Assembly: GCA_900751785.1 (NCBI GenBank)
Contig: CAADSM010000097.1
Location: 1 to 50,900, forward strand
Origin: Lachnospiraceae bacterium
GTDB taxonomy: Bacteria > Bacillota > Clostridia > Lachnospirales > Lachnospiraceae
Direction: 5' to 3'
DNA: 50,900 nucleotides
Every line of letters begins with the position of its first letter. The first letter of the stretch is position 1. Shown piece by piece: positions 32,220 to 41,550 of the stretch. A model generated the notes under the pieces. The model ran no database searches and was not told the DNA's origin. It worked only from the letters and a program-made list of their open reading frames with translations. Both the position numbers and the translations under genes were made by a program.

Positions 32220-32855
32220 TTAATCTTCTCCTTTCAATCTCTCCAAATCTTCTTTTATGTCTTTCATAAATTCTTTATTGCGAAAGCTTCTGCGGTGCTC
32301 GCCCTGGATGATACTGTGCATCTCCTGCACACACTCATCCAGATCATCATTGACGATCAGATAGTCATAACGGTCCATCCCCTCGGCCTCTTCGCACGCC
32401 CGGTCCATCCTGGACTCGATCACATCCAGCGTCTCGGTGCCGCGCCCGACAAGGCGGGACTTCAGCTCTGCTGCTGTGGGCGGCGTGATGAAAAGGAGCA
32501 GCGTCTCCGGAAATCTCTCCCGGACCTTCAGGGCTCCCTGGATCTCGATCTCGAGGATCACATCCCTGCCCTCAGCCAGCTTCTTCTCCACATAATCGCG
32601 GGGTGTCCCGTAATAATTTTGCACATACCTAGCATACTCTATCAGTTCGCCTTTGGCAATCATTTTTTCAAATTCTTCTTTTGTTTTGAAAAAATATTCC
32701 CTTCCGTCCTGCTCTCCCTCGCGCGGCTGTCTCGTCGTCGCAGAGATCGAAAGCGCATACGTCTCCGGATATCTTTTCAGCAGCTCCTTCATCAGTGTTC
32801 CCTTGCCGGAACCTGAAAAACCGGATACTACGATCAAAATTCCCTTTTTCTCCAT
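32220..32855 (-). CDS. gmk: Guanylate kinase
   Basis: 211 residues. It phosphorylates GMP to GDP. The P-loop is VSGFSGSGKGTLMKELL, followed by SISATTRQPREGEQDGREYFF (GMP-binding) and YYGTPRDYVEKKLAEGRDVILEIEIQGALKVRERF. The C-terminal region is normal for the family. It follows yicC by 24 bases. Confidence 0.96.
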   Translation of the reverse strand: MEKKGILIVVSGFSGSGKGTLMKELLKRYPETYALSISATTRQPREGEQDGREYFFKTKEEFEKMIAKGELIEYARYVQNYYGTPRDYVEKKLAEGRDVILEIEIQGALKVRERFPETLLLFITPPTAAELKSRLVGRGTETLDVIESRMDRACEEAEGMDRYDYLIVNDDLDECVQEMHSIIQGEHRRSFRNKEFMKDIKEDLERLKGED

Positions 32856-32879
32856 CTCTCTTCCTTCTCTCCTGCTGTA

Positions 32880-33758
32880 TCACTCAATGTTCTGGATCTG
32901 TTCCCTGATCTTCTCGATCTCTGTCTTGAGGCTGATCGCGTGATTGGACACCTCAAGATCATTCGCCTTGGAAAGGATCGTATTGGCCTCCCGGTTCATC
33001 TCCTGTGCAATAAAATCCAGCTTGCGCCCGATTCCTTCCTTCTCCTCCAGCGTATTCCTCATATGCTGGATATGGCTCTTTAAACGGACCACTTCCTCGT
33101 CTGTACAGATCTTGTCTGCGAACAGGATCACCTCAGCAGCGATCCGGCTGTCCTCGATCTGCGTATCCGCCAGAAGCTCGTGCACCTTCTCTTCCAGCTT
33201 TGCCCGGTACTCTGCAACGATCTGCGGGGAACGCTCTTCCACATATGCCACCTGTTCCTCAAGGACAGCCAGCTTTTCCAGGATATCCTTCTTCAGGTTC
33301 TCGCCTTCCGCCGTCCTAGTCTCAACGAACTGTGCGAAAGCCCCTTCAAGAGCTTCCTTCAGCCCGTTCCACAGCTCTGTCTCATCCTCCGCCTGTTCCT
33401 CCATCGTAAATACTTCGGGATAGCGGGACAGCGTGGAGACGCGGACGTCATTCTCCAGGCCAAACTCTTCTTCCATCTGCTTTAAGTATCTCAAGTACTC
33501 CGCCGCCAGCGTGGCGTTGTACTTCACGGACACCTGTGCCTGCGAGGAATCTTCATATGTAATGAAGATATCCACTTTTCCTCTGCTCACATAAGATTTC
33601 AGCAGAGCGCGGATCGCCGTCTCAAAAAAGTTCAGCTTCTTGGGCATCCTGATATTCACGTCAAGATATCTGTGGTTCACGCCCTTCAGCTCCACAGTGA
33701 ACTTTCTCGAGTCCTTCTGTACCTCGCACCTGCCGAAACCGGTCATGCTCTTTATCAT
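32880..33758 (-). CDS. yicC: YicC family endoribonuclease-like protein
   Basis: 292 residues beginning MIKSMTGFGRCEVQKDSRKFTVELKGVNHRYLDVNIRMP, the YicC signature. The C-terminal DUF1732 part (EVVRLKSHIQHMRNTLEEKEGIGRKLDFIAQEMNREANTILSKAND) is intact. YicC proteins are thought to be RNases. The gene opens the yicC-gmk-rpoZ run. The 230 bases upstream hold no gene. Confidence 0.95.
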   Translation of the reverse strand: MIKSMTGFGRCEVQKDSRKFTVELKGVNHRYLDVNIRMPKKLNFFETAIRALLKSYVSRGKVDIFITYEDSSQAQVSVKYNATLAAEYLRYLKQMEEEFGLENDVRVSTLSRYPEVFTMEEQAEDETELWNGLKEALEGAFAQFVETRTAEGENLKKDILEKLAVLEEQVAYVEERSPQIVAEYRAKLEEKVHELLADTQIEDSRIAAEVILFADKICTDEEVVRLKSHIQHMRNTLEEKEGIGRKLDFIAQEMNREANTILSKANDLEVSNHAISLKTEIEKIREQIQNIE

Positions 33759-33915
33759 ATTGTTTCATCCTCTGTCATCTGATTTCAGTTTCTGTAAAAA
33801 CCTCGAACTGTAAGTTCCATTATACTCCCGTCGGGCATACAGGGTCAACCATTTTTGAAAGAGGACATTTTCGAAAAATCCCGGCTGGATACTGTACACG
33901 TCTAACCGACGCCTG

Positions 33916-33965
33916 AAAAAACTGCGGCAGGCCGCATTCCTGCTTTCGCATTCTGCGCCTGCCGC
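33916..33965 (-). terminator. Intrinsic terminator after the surface protein gene
   Basis: On the minus strand GCGGCAGGC (33965-33957) pairs with GCCTGCCGC (33932-33924), then TTTTTT. It closes the transcript of the large surface protein. The rest of the 33759-33991 gap shows nothing more that I can name. Confidence 0.82.
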
Positions 33966-33991
33966 AAATTTTGTATTACACTGTCATATTT

Positions 33992-34654
33992 TTACCAGAT
34001 CACATTTTTCTTTCTTTTCAGTATGATCAGCGCTGCGCCTGCTGCCGCTGACACAGCCAGGACTCCCGCACCTGTATCGAGCGGAGCGCTTTCTCCTGTC
34101 CTTGGCGCATTCTTTCTATCGGAACTGTCACTGCCCTTGCCCGGCGTCCCTGTATTTTTGTCCGGATCCGCGCCCGTATTCTTTTGACAGGAAAGCTCAG
34201 CCTTCACAGCGTCAGCGGTCGTATACTCGACGGATACCCTGCCGTTTTCAAGAAGTACCGCAGCTGCCGACGCGCTGCCTTTTGCTGTCTCGGCAGTCAG
34301 TTCTGTCTTCACGCCGGTCTGCGTCAGACCGAATACATTTTCCTCTTCAAATGTCACCGTCAGCTTTCCGGGAAGCTTCACTGCATTTACGAACGCCACG
34401 CAGATTTTTCTGTCCGCGGTATAGATCTCAAGCTTTACGCCGAAATCCGATACATCTGTGATCTCTTTGCCGTTGAGCGTGATCACTGCGCCTTCCGTTG
34501 TCGTGATCACCAGATCCACGTCTTTCCCTGATGCCGCTGCCAGTATCTCACTGCTGATCACCGGGTTTTCTCCCTCGGCTGTGATCGGAACCCTGCCGCC
34601 TTCCGGCGCGTTCTGGATCATCTCGATCACTGCGGCGTCCGTTCCCGGAGTTTC
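33992..34654 (-). pseudogene. Detached sortase-anchor end of the surface metallophosphoesterase
   Basis: This open frame continues in the same phase as the 1556-residue protein after its TAA stop at 34655-34657: ETPGTDAAVIEMIQNAPEGG follows directly. It holds a small domain common at the end of Lachnospiraceae surface proteins (VIEMIQNAPEGGRVPITAEGENPVISSEIL, VDLVITTTEGAVITLNGKEI), a Lys/Asp-rich linker, and a cell-wall sorting signal: NAPRTGE, a hydrophobic span (AGVLAVSAAAGAALIIL) and KRKKN. It has no start with a ribosome site of its own at its beginning, so the simplest reading is that a nonsense mutation cut it from the parent gene. Confidence 0.72.
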
Positions 34655-37600
34655 TTATGCCAGCACAACAACCGTCCGCTCTGCCACAGCTGTATTTCCT
34701 GCCTTATCGCTCACCTGGTAAGTGAGCGTATAAGTCCCCTCTCTCGAGGTGTCCACAGAACCCATCACCTGTACAGCCCCGGTGAGATCTCCGTCTTTGC
34801 CGTCCGCCGCGGTCACTCCTTCCATCGGATCAAACACATCGCCCACATGGATCTCTGTCTTTTCCGGAAGTGTGATCACCGGTGCGGTCCTGTCTTTCTT
34901 TACTGTCACATAGTTCACGTTTGTCCTGGAAAGCCCGCCGTACTCGTCCGTTACTTCCGCATACCAGCCGAACGTGCCGTCCTGCGCGTCTTTCATTGTA
35001 TATTCCGCGCGTTCCCCGCTGTCCACGCCTTCCGCGGCTCCGATCAGCTCATCACCGTATACATTGACGTCAAAGGAAGATACCTCCAGCGTCTTCTTTG
35101 CCGGCACGATCCCCAGATCAGCGAAGCTGACCGTGAAGTCTTCTTCTCCCGCGATCGAAGTATCCGCTCCCGCCACGGTGTCCTTTGCATTATAATCATT
35201 GAGCTCCGGCGAATAGGTGCGGAAATGGATCTGCCGTCCCTCTATATCAAAGTGCATCAGGCGGATATAGCCCATGCCGCCCTCTGTCAGTCCCTGGTAG
35301 TCGAAGAGCATCTCATAGACTTTTCTGTCATTTACTCCGTCCTTATTGTCGTCAAATTCTTTGACCACAGTCTGCGCGTTGTGATAATGCCCGGAAAATA
35401 CCATGCATACATTCGGGTTCACAGACACGACTTCGTTGTACACTCTCTGAGGCTCTTCCCCGAGACCGCCGCTTGCCAGCAGGTATTCATGGAAATTCAG
35501 GATTGCTTTTCTCTCCGGGTACTGCGCAAGCACATCGTTCATCCACAGGATCTCTTCATCGCCGATGCCCCATCCCATGTAGACCATGATAAAATCAATG
35601 CCGCCCACAGAGATCAGGTCGTAATGCCCTTTATTGTCTTTGTAGCTTCCTTCATACCACGGATCAGACGCATACCGCCACTCTCCGAAATATTTGCTGA
35701 AGTTATTGTAATCTTCTGTCTTATGTCCCACATCATGGTTGCCGGCAAGGACCCCGTACGGGAATCCTGCCTCGTCGAGCATCCTGTACGCCGCGTCCGC
35801 GTTCTCCCACTGGGAGGCCATAGGCTCATCATCGATCAGGTCTCCGTTGTGGAAGAGATACTGGATATTCATCCTGCCTCTGTTGGAGATCAGCCAGTCA
35901 TGGATCGCAAGCTGGGACTCGTACTTTCCGATCGCCTCCGGATTGTCAGGCGTATCCTCGTTATAATACTGCGTATCACTTTCGATCGCAAATGTGAAAT
36001 CATAAGTGCCGCGGTCCTGATCACTCTCATTGGATGTCGGCGTCGTCTCATAAACCGGAGTCAGCGCAGGCGTTCCCGGCGCATACTGGGTCGGAGTATA
36101 TCCCTCGCCCGCCTGTACCATGACCTGTACCTTCTGTCCGGACAGATGATCCTTCAGAGGGATCAGGGCTGCAAGCCCTGCTGCGCCTTCTTCTTCGGAC
36201 CGCTCTGCCGCGGTCTCCTCCCAGACTCCTGTGGCGGTGTTATAGACGTACATCTTTGTCTTCGCGCTGCTCGTCTGTCCTTCCCATTTCACCTCGATCG
36301 AAGCATTCTCGTTGACATCCTCCCCAACGGTTATGTCGAACTGCTCATAAGGGAATCCGTTGGCGTCCGTGCCGTCAAACACGTTCTGGTTTGATCCGGC
36401 CTGGCTGCTGATCCCGCTGCTCACGGCAATATTGCTGTCTCCCAGCACATAGCGCTCTCCGTATTTAAAAGCCACATCCATGGTATCGGAAGTGGGGTCT
36501 GTGACCCGGACGGAGAATACCGGATCCTCTTCCACCGTGCTTCCGGGCTCCGGAGTGATATCCATTCCGATCTCAGCGTCCTCTGCCGGCGTAGTAAACA
36601 CGACCGTTTTTGTACTTGTATTCCCTTTTGCGTCTCTCGCGGTCAGGACAAGCTCATGACCGCCCGCCTCCATCTCCAGGCTGCGCGCCTTATACGGGAG
36701 TTCGATGTACCCGCCGTCGAGCTGCGCCGTAAGTCTCTGAAGCCCTGCCACGGCATCCGAAGCTTCCGCTTCAATCGTAAATGTCCCGTGGTACTCCTGC
36801 TCCAGCATATTTGTCGTGATCTCCGGCGCCGTATTGTCAATACGGAAGGACACGGTCTTTTCATCCTGCCCTTTCAGGACCGTCAGCGTATGGCTTCCGT
36901 CTGCATATGCCGCCGTGTCGATCGTAAAACGGATGCTGCTGAAAGTCTCCTCCCGCGGTGTGAACACAGCCTTTAAGATCTCTGTCTTTCCACTGGAATC
37001 TCCCATATTGATGACCTCTTCCGGATCTTCATACCCGTCCGCGCGCAGCGTCGTGCCGTCAGGCATGATCAGGCGGATGTTCTTCACGACAAAATCATCG
37101 TTATTCTCCTCATTGTGCTCCAGCGCGTTGGCCTTGTTGCCCGCATGGATATCGATCTGGATCGTCTCGCCCTTTGTAAACCAGGACGGATCCACGTCAT
37201 AGCTCACTGTCGCCCAGTTCTCATATGTACCGTCGTCAAAAATACCGAGCACATGGTCTCCGATCGCCACCGCATTCTTAAAGAATACATCTGTCTGGCT
37301 CACGTCAAAAACAATCTTCGCGCTTTTCTCGACAGACGGGACTCCGCCTTCCAGGGCCGTTCCGTCCAGAGTCACACTCTCACCTGTGACAATAAGATCC
37401 TGCTGTCCTGCGAGGATGTCGCCGTCCGCCACATTCAGCCGGATTTCTTCCTGTTCTCCGCTGACAGAAACCGTAGTCCCTGTCTCTGTGCGGACAGTCT
37501 GGAAGCCGTCGCTGACCTCAAAGTAATACTCATAGCTTTTCTTTCCGGTCAGGTCAATGGCAGCGATCACTTTCTCAAACGTATCTTCTTCTGTACCTCG

Positions 37601-39325
37601 TGTCAGGTTATAGATCTCGTATTCTTCCGAAGTATTGTCTTTGAACGCCAGCTTGACGGTCTTGATCGATGTCCCGTCGGCCACGGCATTCACGCGGAAC
37701 GCCAGCCCGTTCTCATTTTCAAACTGCGCGGGCGTCTGGTCTGTCACTGACGGCGCGGTCTGCGGCACGATCAGTTCCGCTCCCTCCGGACGGTCCTCTT
37801 CCTTCACAGCACCCGGATCCGGATCCGCCTGATTGTCAGCAATAGCGCTCGTCATTGTACTGCTGCTGAACATGTATTTGATGGATTTGTCCGCATAGGT
37901 GTCGTCCACGCCGGCTTCCATATTGTAGGAAACGAAATCAACTTCATCCCCCACACTTGTCGTCACGCGGAGCGCCCTGGGGCTTCCGTTTGCCATTCCT
38001 CCGGAATGGATCTCGAACAGATTCTCTCCCATCACAAGGGATGTCCCGAACTTCTCATTGAACTGTTCCGCTGTATAGCTGTCATTCGGACCGTTTTTGA
38101 TCCAGAATACGGCCGCAGCCTTGGATCCCACCCAGATATCGTCGTCAATGCTTCCCCACAGGACGTCGCTTGCGTCTCCCTGGTCCGGGTAATTATAGTA
38201 GATCTTGTAGTCTTTCAGGTTGATCCTCTGGTCAGAGTTGTTATACAGCTCAATAAATTCATAACCGTCGGATCCGTCCACATTGGAGGAATCCGGCATG
38301 ATTTCCGTGATAAGCACAGCCGGAAGGCTGCTCTTGTCCACATCTGTCCTCTCAATTGCGACAGCGCTCTCCTGTGTGGCAGCCACAGAGATACCGTCTG
38401 TCAGTTCCGCGTAAAATGTAAAGCCCGTCCATTCGCCTGTCTGGTCGTACGGAAGTTCGAATACAAGCTTATCCCCGCTGTATTTCAGGTCATAAACCGC
38501 GTATTCCTCTGCTTTGTCTGGCTTGAGATATATTTTTGCGTCTGTCACTGTATTCGCGCTGTTGGGTATAATCTCCAGCGTCCACGCCTCGCCTTTATGC
38601 GGAACCTCCGCGAAGGAAAGCTCCGGGTCAATGCTGCTCTGGGCGAACGCATAGACTCCCTCAGGCTTTTGCTCTTCCGTCATGCTGCCCGGCGTCAGAA
38701 TACTGTCATAGGCGATGCGCACCATTTCCACATCAGCCGGATTATAGGCAAATGTGATACCTTTGTTTGCCTTTACTTCTTTTATATCCCCATCATTGTA
38801 CCGCACCCGGTTTAATTCGATGCCCGTGTTTGTACATATAGACATCTGGCGCTCCTTGCTGTTATGCATTCCGTCACTGTGCACTGTAGCAAGATCCTTA
38901 CCGATCTCAAAACTCTGCTCTGCGCCGGTCTTCTCCGTATAATACCTGTTAAAATCATCCGCCGTCAGTTCCCGGTTTCCATCGTTAATGATCCAGAGCA
39001 GAAGGGACTGCCCGGGCTCGATGACGATCCCATCCTGGTCTGGCTCCCATAGATCCGTCACATTATAAATGATCTGGTACTGATCCAGGCTTACCGCCCG
39101 GTCGCTTACATTGGTGATCTCAAAATATTCGTATGCATCCGCTCCGTTCTCGTTATCCGTATCCGGCACGAGCTCCGTGAGCATCAGCGGGGTGCCCGGC
39201 GCTGTTTCCGCCGCCGGAGCCGCCTGCAGCCCCGCCGCACGGACCGGGGACGCAAAAGCGCCGGCTGCGACAGCTGTCCCCAGGACCGCGGCAAGACATC
39301 TGCGGTACAATTCTTTTCTTTTCAT
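34655..39325 (-). CDS. Secreted multidomain metallophosphoesterase with lamin-tail domains (truncated by in-frame stop)
   Basis: 1556 residues with a signal peptide (MKRKELYRRCLAAVLGTAVAAG...SPVRAAG). Two lamin-tail domains lie at about 45-210 (LMLTELVPDTDNENGADAYEYFEITN) and 335-500 (AVLITEIMPDSSNVDGSDGYEFIEL). Ig-like and CARDB-like parts follow, then a calcineurin-type phosphoesterase at about 1130-1400 with ESDTQYY, FHNGDLID, LAGNHD, NFHEY and SGHYHN. The first motif is DxQ instead of the usual DxH. A DUF5011-like domain ends the chain (APVITLPEKTEIHVGD, YTLTYQVSDKAGNTA). The substrate is unknown; extracellular phosphate or nucleotide release is possible. The cell-wall anchor lies behind a TAA, so the product would be released. 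Confidence 0.85.
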   Translation of the reverse strand: MKRKELYRRCLAAVLGTAVAAGAFASPVRAAGLQAAPAAETAPGTPLMLTELVPDTDNENGADAYEYFEITNVSDRAVSLDQYQIIYNVTDLWEPDQDGIVIEPGQSLLLWIINDGNRELTADDFNRYYTEKTGAEQSFEIGKDLATVHSDGMHNSKERQMSICTNTGIELNRVRYNDGDIKEVKANKGITFAYNPADVEMVRIAYDSILTPGSMTEEQKPEGVYAFAQSSIDPELSFAEVPHKGEAWTLEIIPNSANTVTDAKIYLKPDKAEEYAVYDLKYSGDKLVFELPYDQTGEWTGFTFYAELTDGISVAATQESAVAIERTDVDKSSLPAVLITEIMPDSSNVDGSDGYEFIELYNNSDQRINLKDYKIYYNYPDQGDASDVLWGSIDDDIWVGSKAAAVFWIKNGPNDSYTAEQFNEKFGTSLVMGENLFEIHSGGMANGSPRALRVTTSVGDEVDFVSYNMEAGVDDTYADKSIKYMFSSSTMTSAIADNQADPDPGAVKEEDRPEGAELIVPQTAPSVTDQTPAQFENENGLAFRVNAVADGTSIKTVKLAFKDNTSEEYEIYNLTRGTEEDTFEKVIAAIDLTGKKSYEYYFEVSDGFQTVRTETGTTVSVSGEQEEIRLNVADGDILAGQQDLIVTGESVTLDGTALEGGVPSVEKSAKIVFDVSQTDVFFKNAVAIGDHVLGIFDDGTYENWATVSYDVDPSWFTKGETIQIDIHAGNKANALEHNEENNDDFVVKNIRLIMPDGTTLRADGYEDPEEVINMGDSSGKTEILKAVFTPREETFSSIRFTIDTAAYADGSHTLTVLKGQDEKTVSFRIDNTAPEITTNMLEQEYHGTFTIEAEASDAVAGLQRLTAQLDGGYIELPYKARSLEMEAGGHELVLTARDAKGNTSTKTVVFTTPAEDAEIGMDITPEPGSTVEEDPVFSVRVTDPTSDTMDVAFKYGERYVLGDSNIAVSSGISSQAGSNQNVFDGTDANGFPYEQFDITVGEDVNENASIEVKWEGQTSSAKTKMYVYNTATGVWEETAAERSEEEGAAGLAALIPLKDHLSGQKVQVMVQAGEGYTPTQYAPGTPALTPVYETTPTSNESDQDRGTYDFTFAIESDTQYYNEDTPDNPEAIGKYESQLAIHDWLISNRGRMNIQYLFHNGDLIDDEPMASQWENADAAYRMLDEAGFPYGVLAGNHDVGHKTEDYNNFSKYFGEWRYASDPWYEGSYKDNKGHYDLISVGGIDFIMVYMGWGIGDEEILWMNDVLAQYPERKAILNFHEYLLASGGLGEEPQRVYNEVVSVNPNVCMVFSGHYHNAQTVVKEFDDNKDGVNDRKVYEMLFDYQGLTEGGMGYIRLMHFDIEGRQIHFRTYSPELNDYNAKDTVAGADTSIAGEEDFTVSFADLGIVPAKKTLEVSSFDVNVYGDELIGAAEGVDSGERAEYTMKDAQDGTFGWYAEVTDEYGGLSRTNVNYVTVKKDRTAPVITLPEKTEIHVGDVFDPMEGVTAADGKDGDLTGAVQVMGSVDTSREGTYTLTYQVSDKAGNTAVAERTVVVLA

Positions 39326-39528
39326 CTCAGTTTCTCCCTGTTTAAAAAATAATATGGGACTCAGACCGGTCCTTGCTTATCTTGCCGCTCCGAGCCCCTG
39401 ACAGCAGTTACTGTAAAAAAGACTATAACGGAATTGTACACATGCTGCATCAAGCGCAGGTTAATATTTGTAAAAACAGTGTTAAAAATTGAAACCGTAA
39501 TGAAGACTTTTTTCGGGGGATAAACCGT

Positions 39529-39600
39529 GGTATAATGATTGCACGTTCGTGCAATCCGAAGCGGCTTCTCCGCTTCGCCCCGCTGCGCGGGGATTATACC
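39529..39600. repeat. Gapless 72-nt cloverleaf-shaped palindromic element
   Basis: GGTATAAT (39529-39536) and ATTATACC (39593-39600) close a stem that holds three perfect hairpins with no unpaired base between them: GATTGCAC-gttc-GTGCAATC (39537-39556), CGAAGCGG-cttct-CCGCTTCG (39557-39577) and CCCCGC-tgc-GCGGGG (39578-39592). All 60 stem bases pair perfectly. It lies in the gap between the divergent surface protein and rqcH genes. It is not a tRNA: the sequence lacks the conserved tRNA bases. It may be a mobile palindromic repeat or a structured RNA. Confidence 0.85.
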
Positions 39601-39676
39601 GGGAGCTACGGCTTGGAAAGTAAATGCCGCATGCGCGGCGCTTCCTTTCCTGCGCACGTAGTATAATGATTGCACG
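39601..39676. repeat. Second nested inverted repeat and 16-bp direct repeat
   Basis: CTACG (39606-39610) pairs with CGTAG (39657-39661) around GGAAAG...CTTTCC and GCCGC-atgc-GCGGC. Directly after it GTATAATGATTGCACG (39661-39676) repeats the bases at 39530-39545. The rest of the 39326-39709 gap is AT-rich and must hold the promoters of both divergent genes; the second TATAAT is 34 bases before the rqcH start. Confidence 0.75.
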
Positions 39677-39709
39677 AATTATCTCTGATATGAAACGAGG
39701 ATTTTATCT

Positions 39710-41446
39710 ATGGCATTTGACGGAATCGTCGTGGCGAACCTTGTCCACGAGTTAAAAGAACAGTTAAAAGACGGGCGTATCTCCAAGATCGCACAGCCCG
39801 AGGCAGACGAGCTGCTCCTTACGGTGAAGACGCCGGAGGGACAGAAACGGCTCTCCATCTCGGCCGATGCGTCTCTCCCCCTGATTTATCTCACCGGCAG
39901 GAATAAGCCGAGCCCCATCACGGCGCCCAATTTCTGTATGCTCCTGAGAAAGCATATCAGCGGCGGCCGCATCGTGGATGTATGGCAGCCGAAGCTGGAG
40001 AGGATCATCCATTTTACGGTAGAGCATCTGGACGAACTGGGAGATCTGTGCCGGAAGGACCTGATCGTCGAGATCATGGGGAAGCACAGCAATATTATTT
40101 TCTGTACGGAGGACGGCCGCATCATCGACAGCATCAAGCATGTGTCCGCGCAGATGAGCTCTGTCCGTGAGGTCCTCCCCGGGAGGGAGTATTTTATCCC
40201 GGACACCATGCACAAGGCAGATCCCCTGAACGTTTCCGAGGAAGAATTTGCAGCTCTGATCACAGAGAAGCCCATGCCCCTCGCCAAGGCCCTCTACACA
40301 AGCTTTACAGGGATCAGCCCCGTGACCGCGGAGGAGATCTGCTCCCTTGCCGGCGCGGACTCCTCTGTCCCGGCGAAGGAATACTCAGCCGACATTCTCC
40401 TGCACCTTTACACGCAGTTCGGGATCTACCTGTCAGCTGTAAAGGAAGGGCGCTTCTCTCCCGCCATCTACTATGACGGCCAGGAGCCGAAGGAGTTTTC
40501 TTCCCTGCCTCTGACACACTTTTCCCGCTATACGCGGAAAGAGTTCGAGTCCGTCTCCGAAGTGCTGGAGACTTACTATTCCACCCGCAGCAGGATCACG
40601 CGCATCCGTCAGAAATCCGCGGATCTGCGGCATGTCGTCCAGACCGCCCTTGAGCGGAACCGGAAGAAATATGACCTCCAGATAAGACAGCTGAGAGATA
40701 CGGAAAACCGGGATAAATTCAAGGTCTACGGAGAGCTGATCAATGTCTACGGATACGGTCTTGCAGAGGGGGCAAAAAAGCTGGAGGCGCTCAACTATTA
40801 TACGAATGAAATGGTCTCCATCCCGCTTGATCCGACAAAGACTCCCCAGGAGAACGCCCAGTGGTATTTCGCAAAATACAACAAGCAGAAGCGCACCTTT
40901 GAAGCGCTCTCCGAGCTTTCCAGGGAGACGAAGGACGAGATCACATATCTGGAGTCCGTACAGACCGCGCTTGATATCGCGCTGACTGAGGACGACCTGA
41001 CAGGGATCAAGGAAGAGCTCACAGAGGCGGGCTATATCAAGCGGAAATTCACCCGCAGAAAGACGAAGGTCAAAAACACGCCCCTTCACTATATCTCAAG
41101 CGACGGCTATCACATGTATGTCGGGAAGAACAATCTCCAGAATGATGAGCTGACCTTCGGCTTTGCCGCGGGAAATGACTGGTGGTTCCACGCCAAACAG
41201 GCGCCCGGCTCCCATGTGATCGTGAAGACAAACGGGGATGAGCTTCCGGACTCCACCTTCGAGGAGGCAGGACGTCTCGCCGCATACTACTCCAGCATGC
41301 GGGGCGGGGAAAAGGTAGAGATCGACTATGTGGAAAAAAAGCACGTAAAGAAGCCGAAGGGGGCGAAGCCAGGCTTTGTTGTGTACTACACGAACTATTC
41401 CCTCGTGATCGACAGCGACATCAGCGGCATTCAGGAGGCAGAATAA
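39710..41446 (+). CDS. rqcH: Rqc2/RqcH homologue, NFACT protein
   Basis: 578 residues. RqcH binds stalled 50S subunits and recruits tRNA-Ala to add alanine tails to stuck chains. The NFACT-N part starts MAFDGIVVANLVHELKEQLKDGRISKI, with APNFCMLLRKHI and EIMGKHSNIIF. The middle is a long coiled coil (about 280-440). The NFACT-R part has SSDGYHMYVGKNNLQNDELTFGFA and NDWWFHAKQAPGSHVIVK. Length is normal. The gene stands alone, rightward, with a structured repeat just upstream of it and a bidirectional terminator after it. Confidence 0.94.
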   Translation: MAFDGIVVANLVHELKEQLKDGRISKIAQPEADELLLTVKTPEGQKRLSISADASLPLIYLTGRNKPSPITAPNFCMLLRKHISGGRIVDVWQPKLERIIHFTVEHLDELGDLCRKDLIVEIMGKHSNIIFCTEDGRIIDSIKHVSAQMSSVREVLPGREYFIPDTMHKADPLNVSEEEFAALITEKPMPLAKALYTSFTGISPVTAEEICSLAGADSSVPAKEYSADILLHLYTQFGIYLSAVKEGRFSPAIYYDGQEPKEFSSLPLTHFSRYTRKEFESVSEVLETYYSTRSRITRIRQKSADLRHVVQTALERNRKKYDLQIRQLRDTENRDKFKVYGELINVYGYGLAEGAKKLEALNYYTNEMVSIPLDPTKTPQENAQWYFAKYNKQKRTFEALSELSRETKDEITYLESVQTALDIALTEDDLTGIKEELTEAGYIKRKFTRRKTKVKNTPLHYISSDGYHMYVGKNNLQNDELTFGFAAGNDWWFHAKQAPGSHVIVKTNGDELPDSTFEEAGRLAAYYSSMRGGEKVEIDYVEKKHVKKPKGAKPGFVVYYTNYSLVIDSDISGIQEAE

Positions 41447-41485
41447 GAGACTAAAACGGCAGAGCAGACTGATCTGACAGAAAGA

Positions 41486-41537
41486 CAGGCAGGCGCTCAG
41501 AGAGCCTGACACTCTCTGAACACCTGCCTGTTCTTTT
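41486..41537. terminator. Bidirectional intrinsic terminator
   Basis: CAGGCAGG (41486-41493) pairs with CCTGCCTG (41523-41530), and TCAGAGAG with CTCTCTGA inside it; TTCTTTT follows on the plus strand. It separates the convergent rqcH and DUF815 genes. Confidence 0.8.
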
Positions 41538-41550
41538 GCTTTTCTTGTCT

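Noticed and set aside
34847..36394. 515-codon open frame on the plus strand opposite the metallophosphoesterase gene
   Set aside because: It is the antisense shadow of a strongly supported gene with signal peptide and domains; its translation is rich in Arg, His and Leu with no recognisable motif.
39529..39600. Cloverleaf as a tRNA gene
   Set aside because: The length fits, but there is no GTTCRANYC loop, no normal anticodon arm and no spacer bases between helices.
39361..39675. 104-codon minus-strand frame in the gap before rqcH
   Set aside because: It runs through the cloverleaf element and inverted repeats and has no ribosome site; the pairing structure explains the sequence better.
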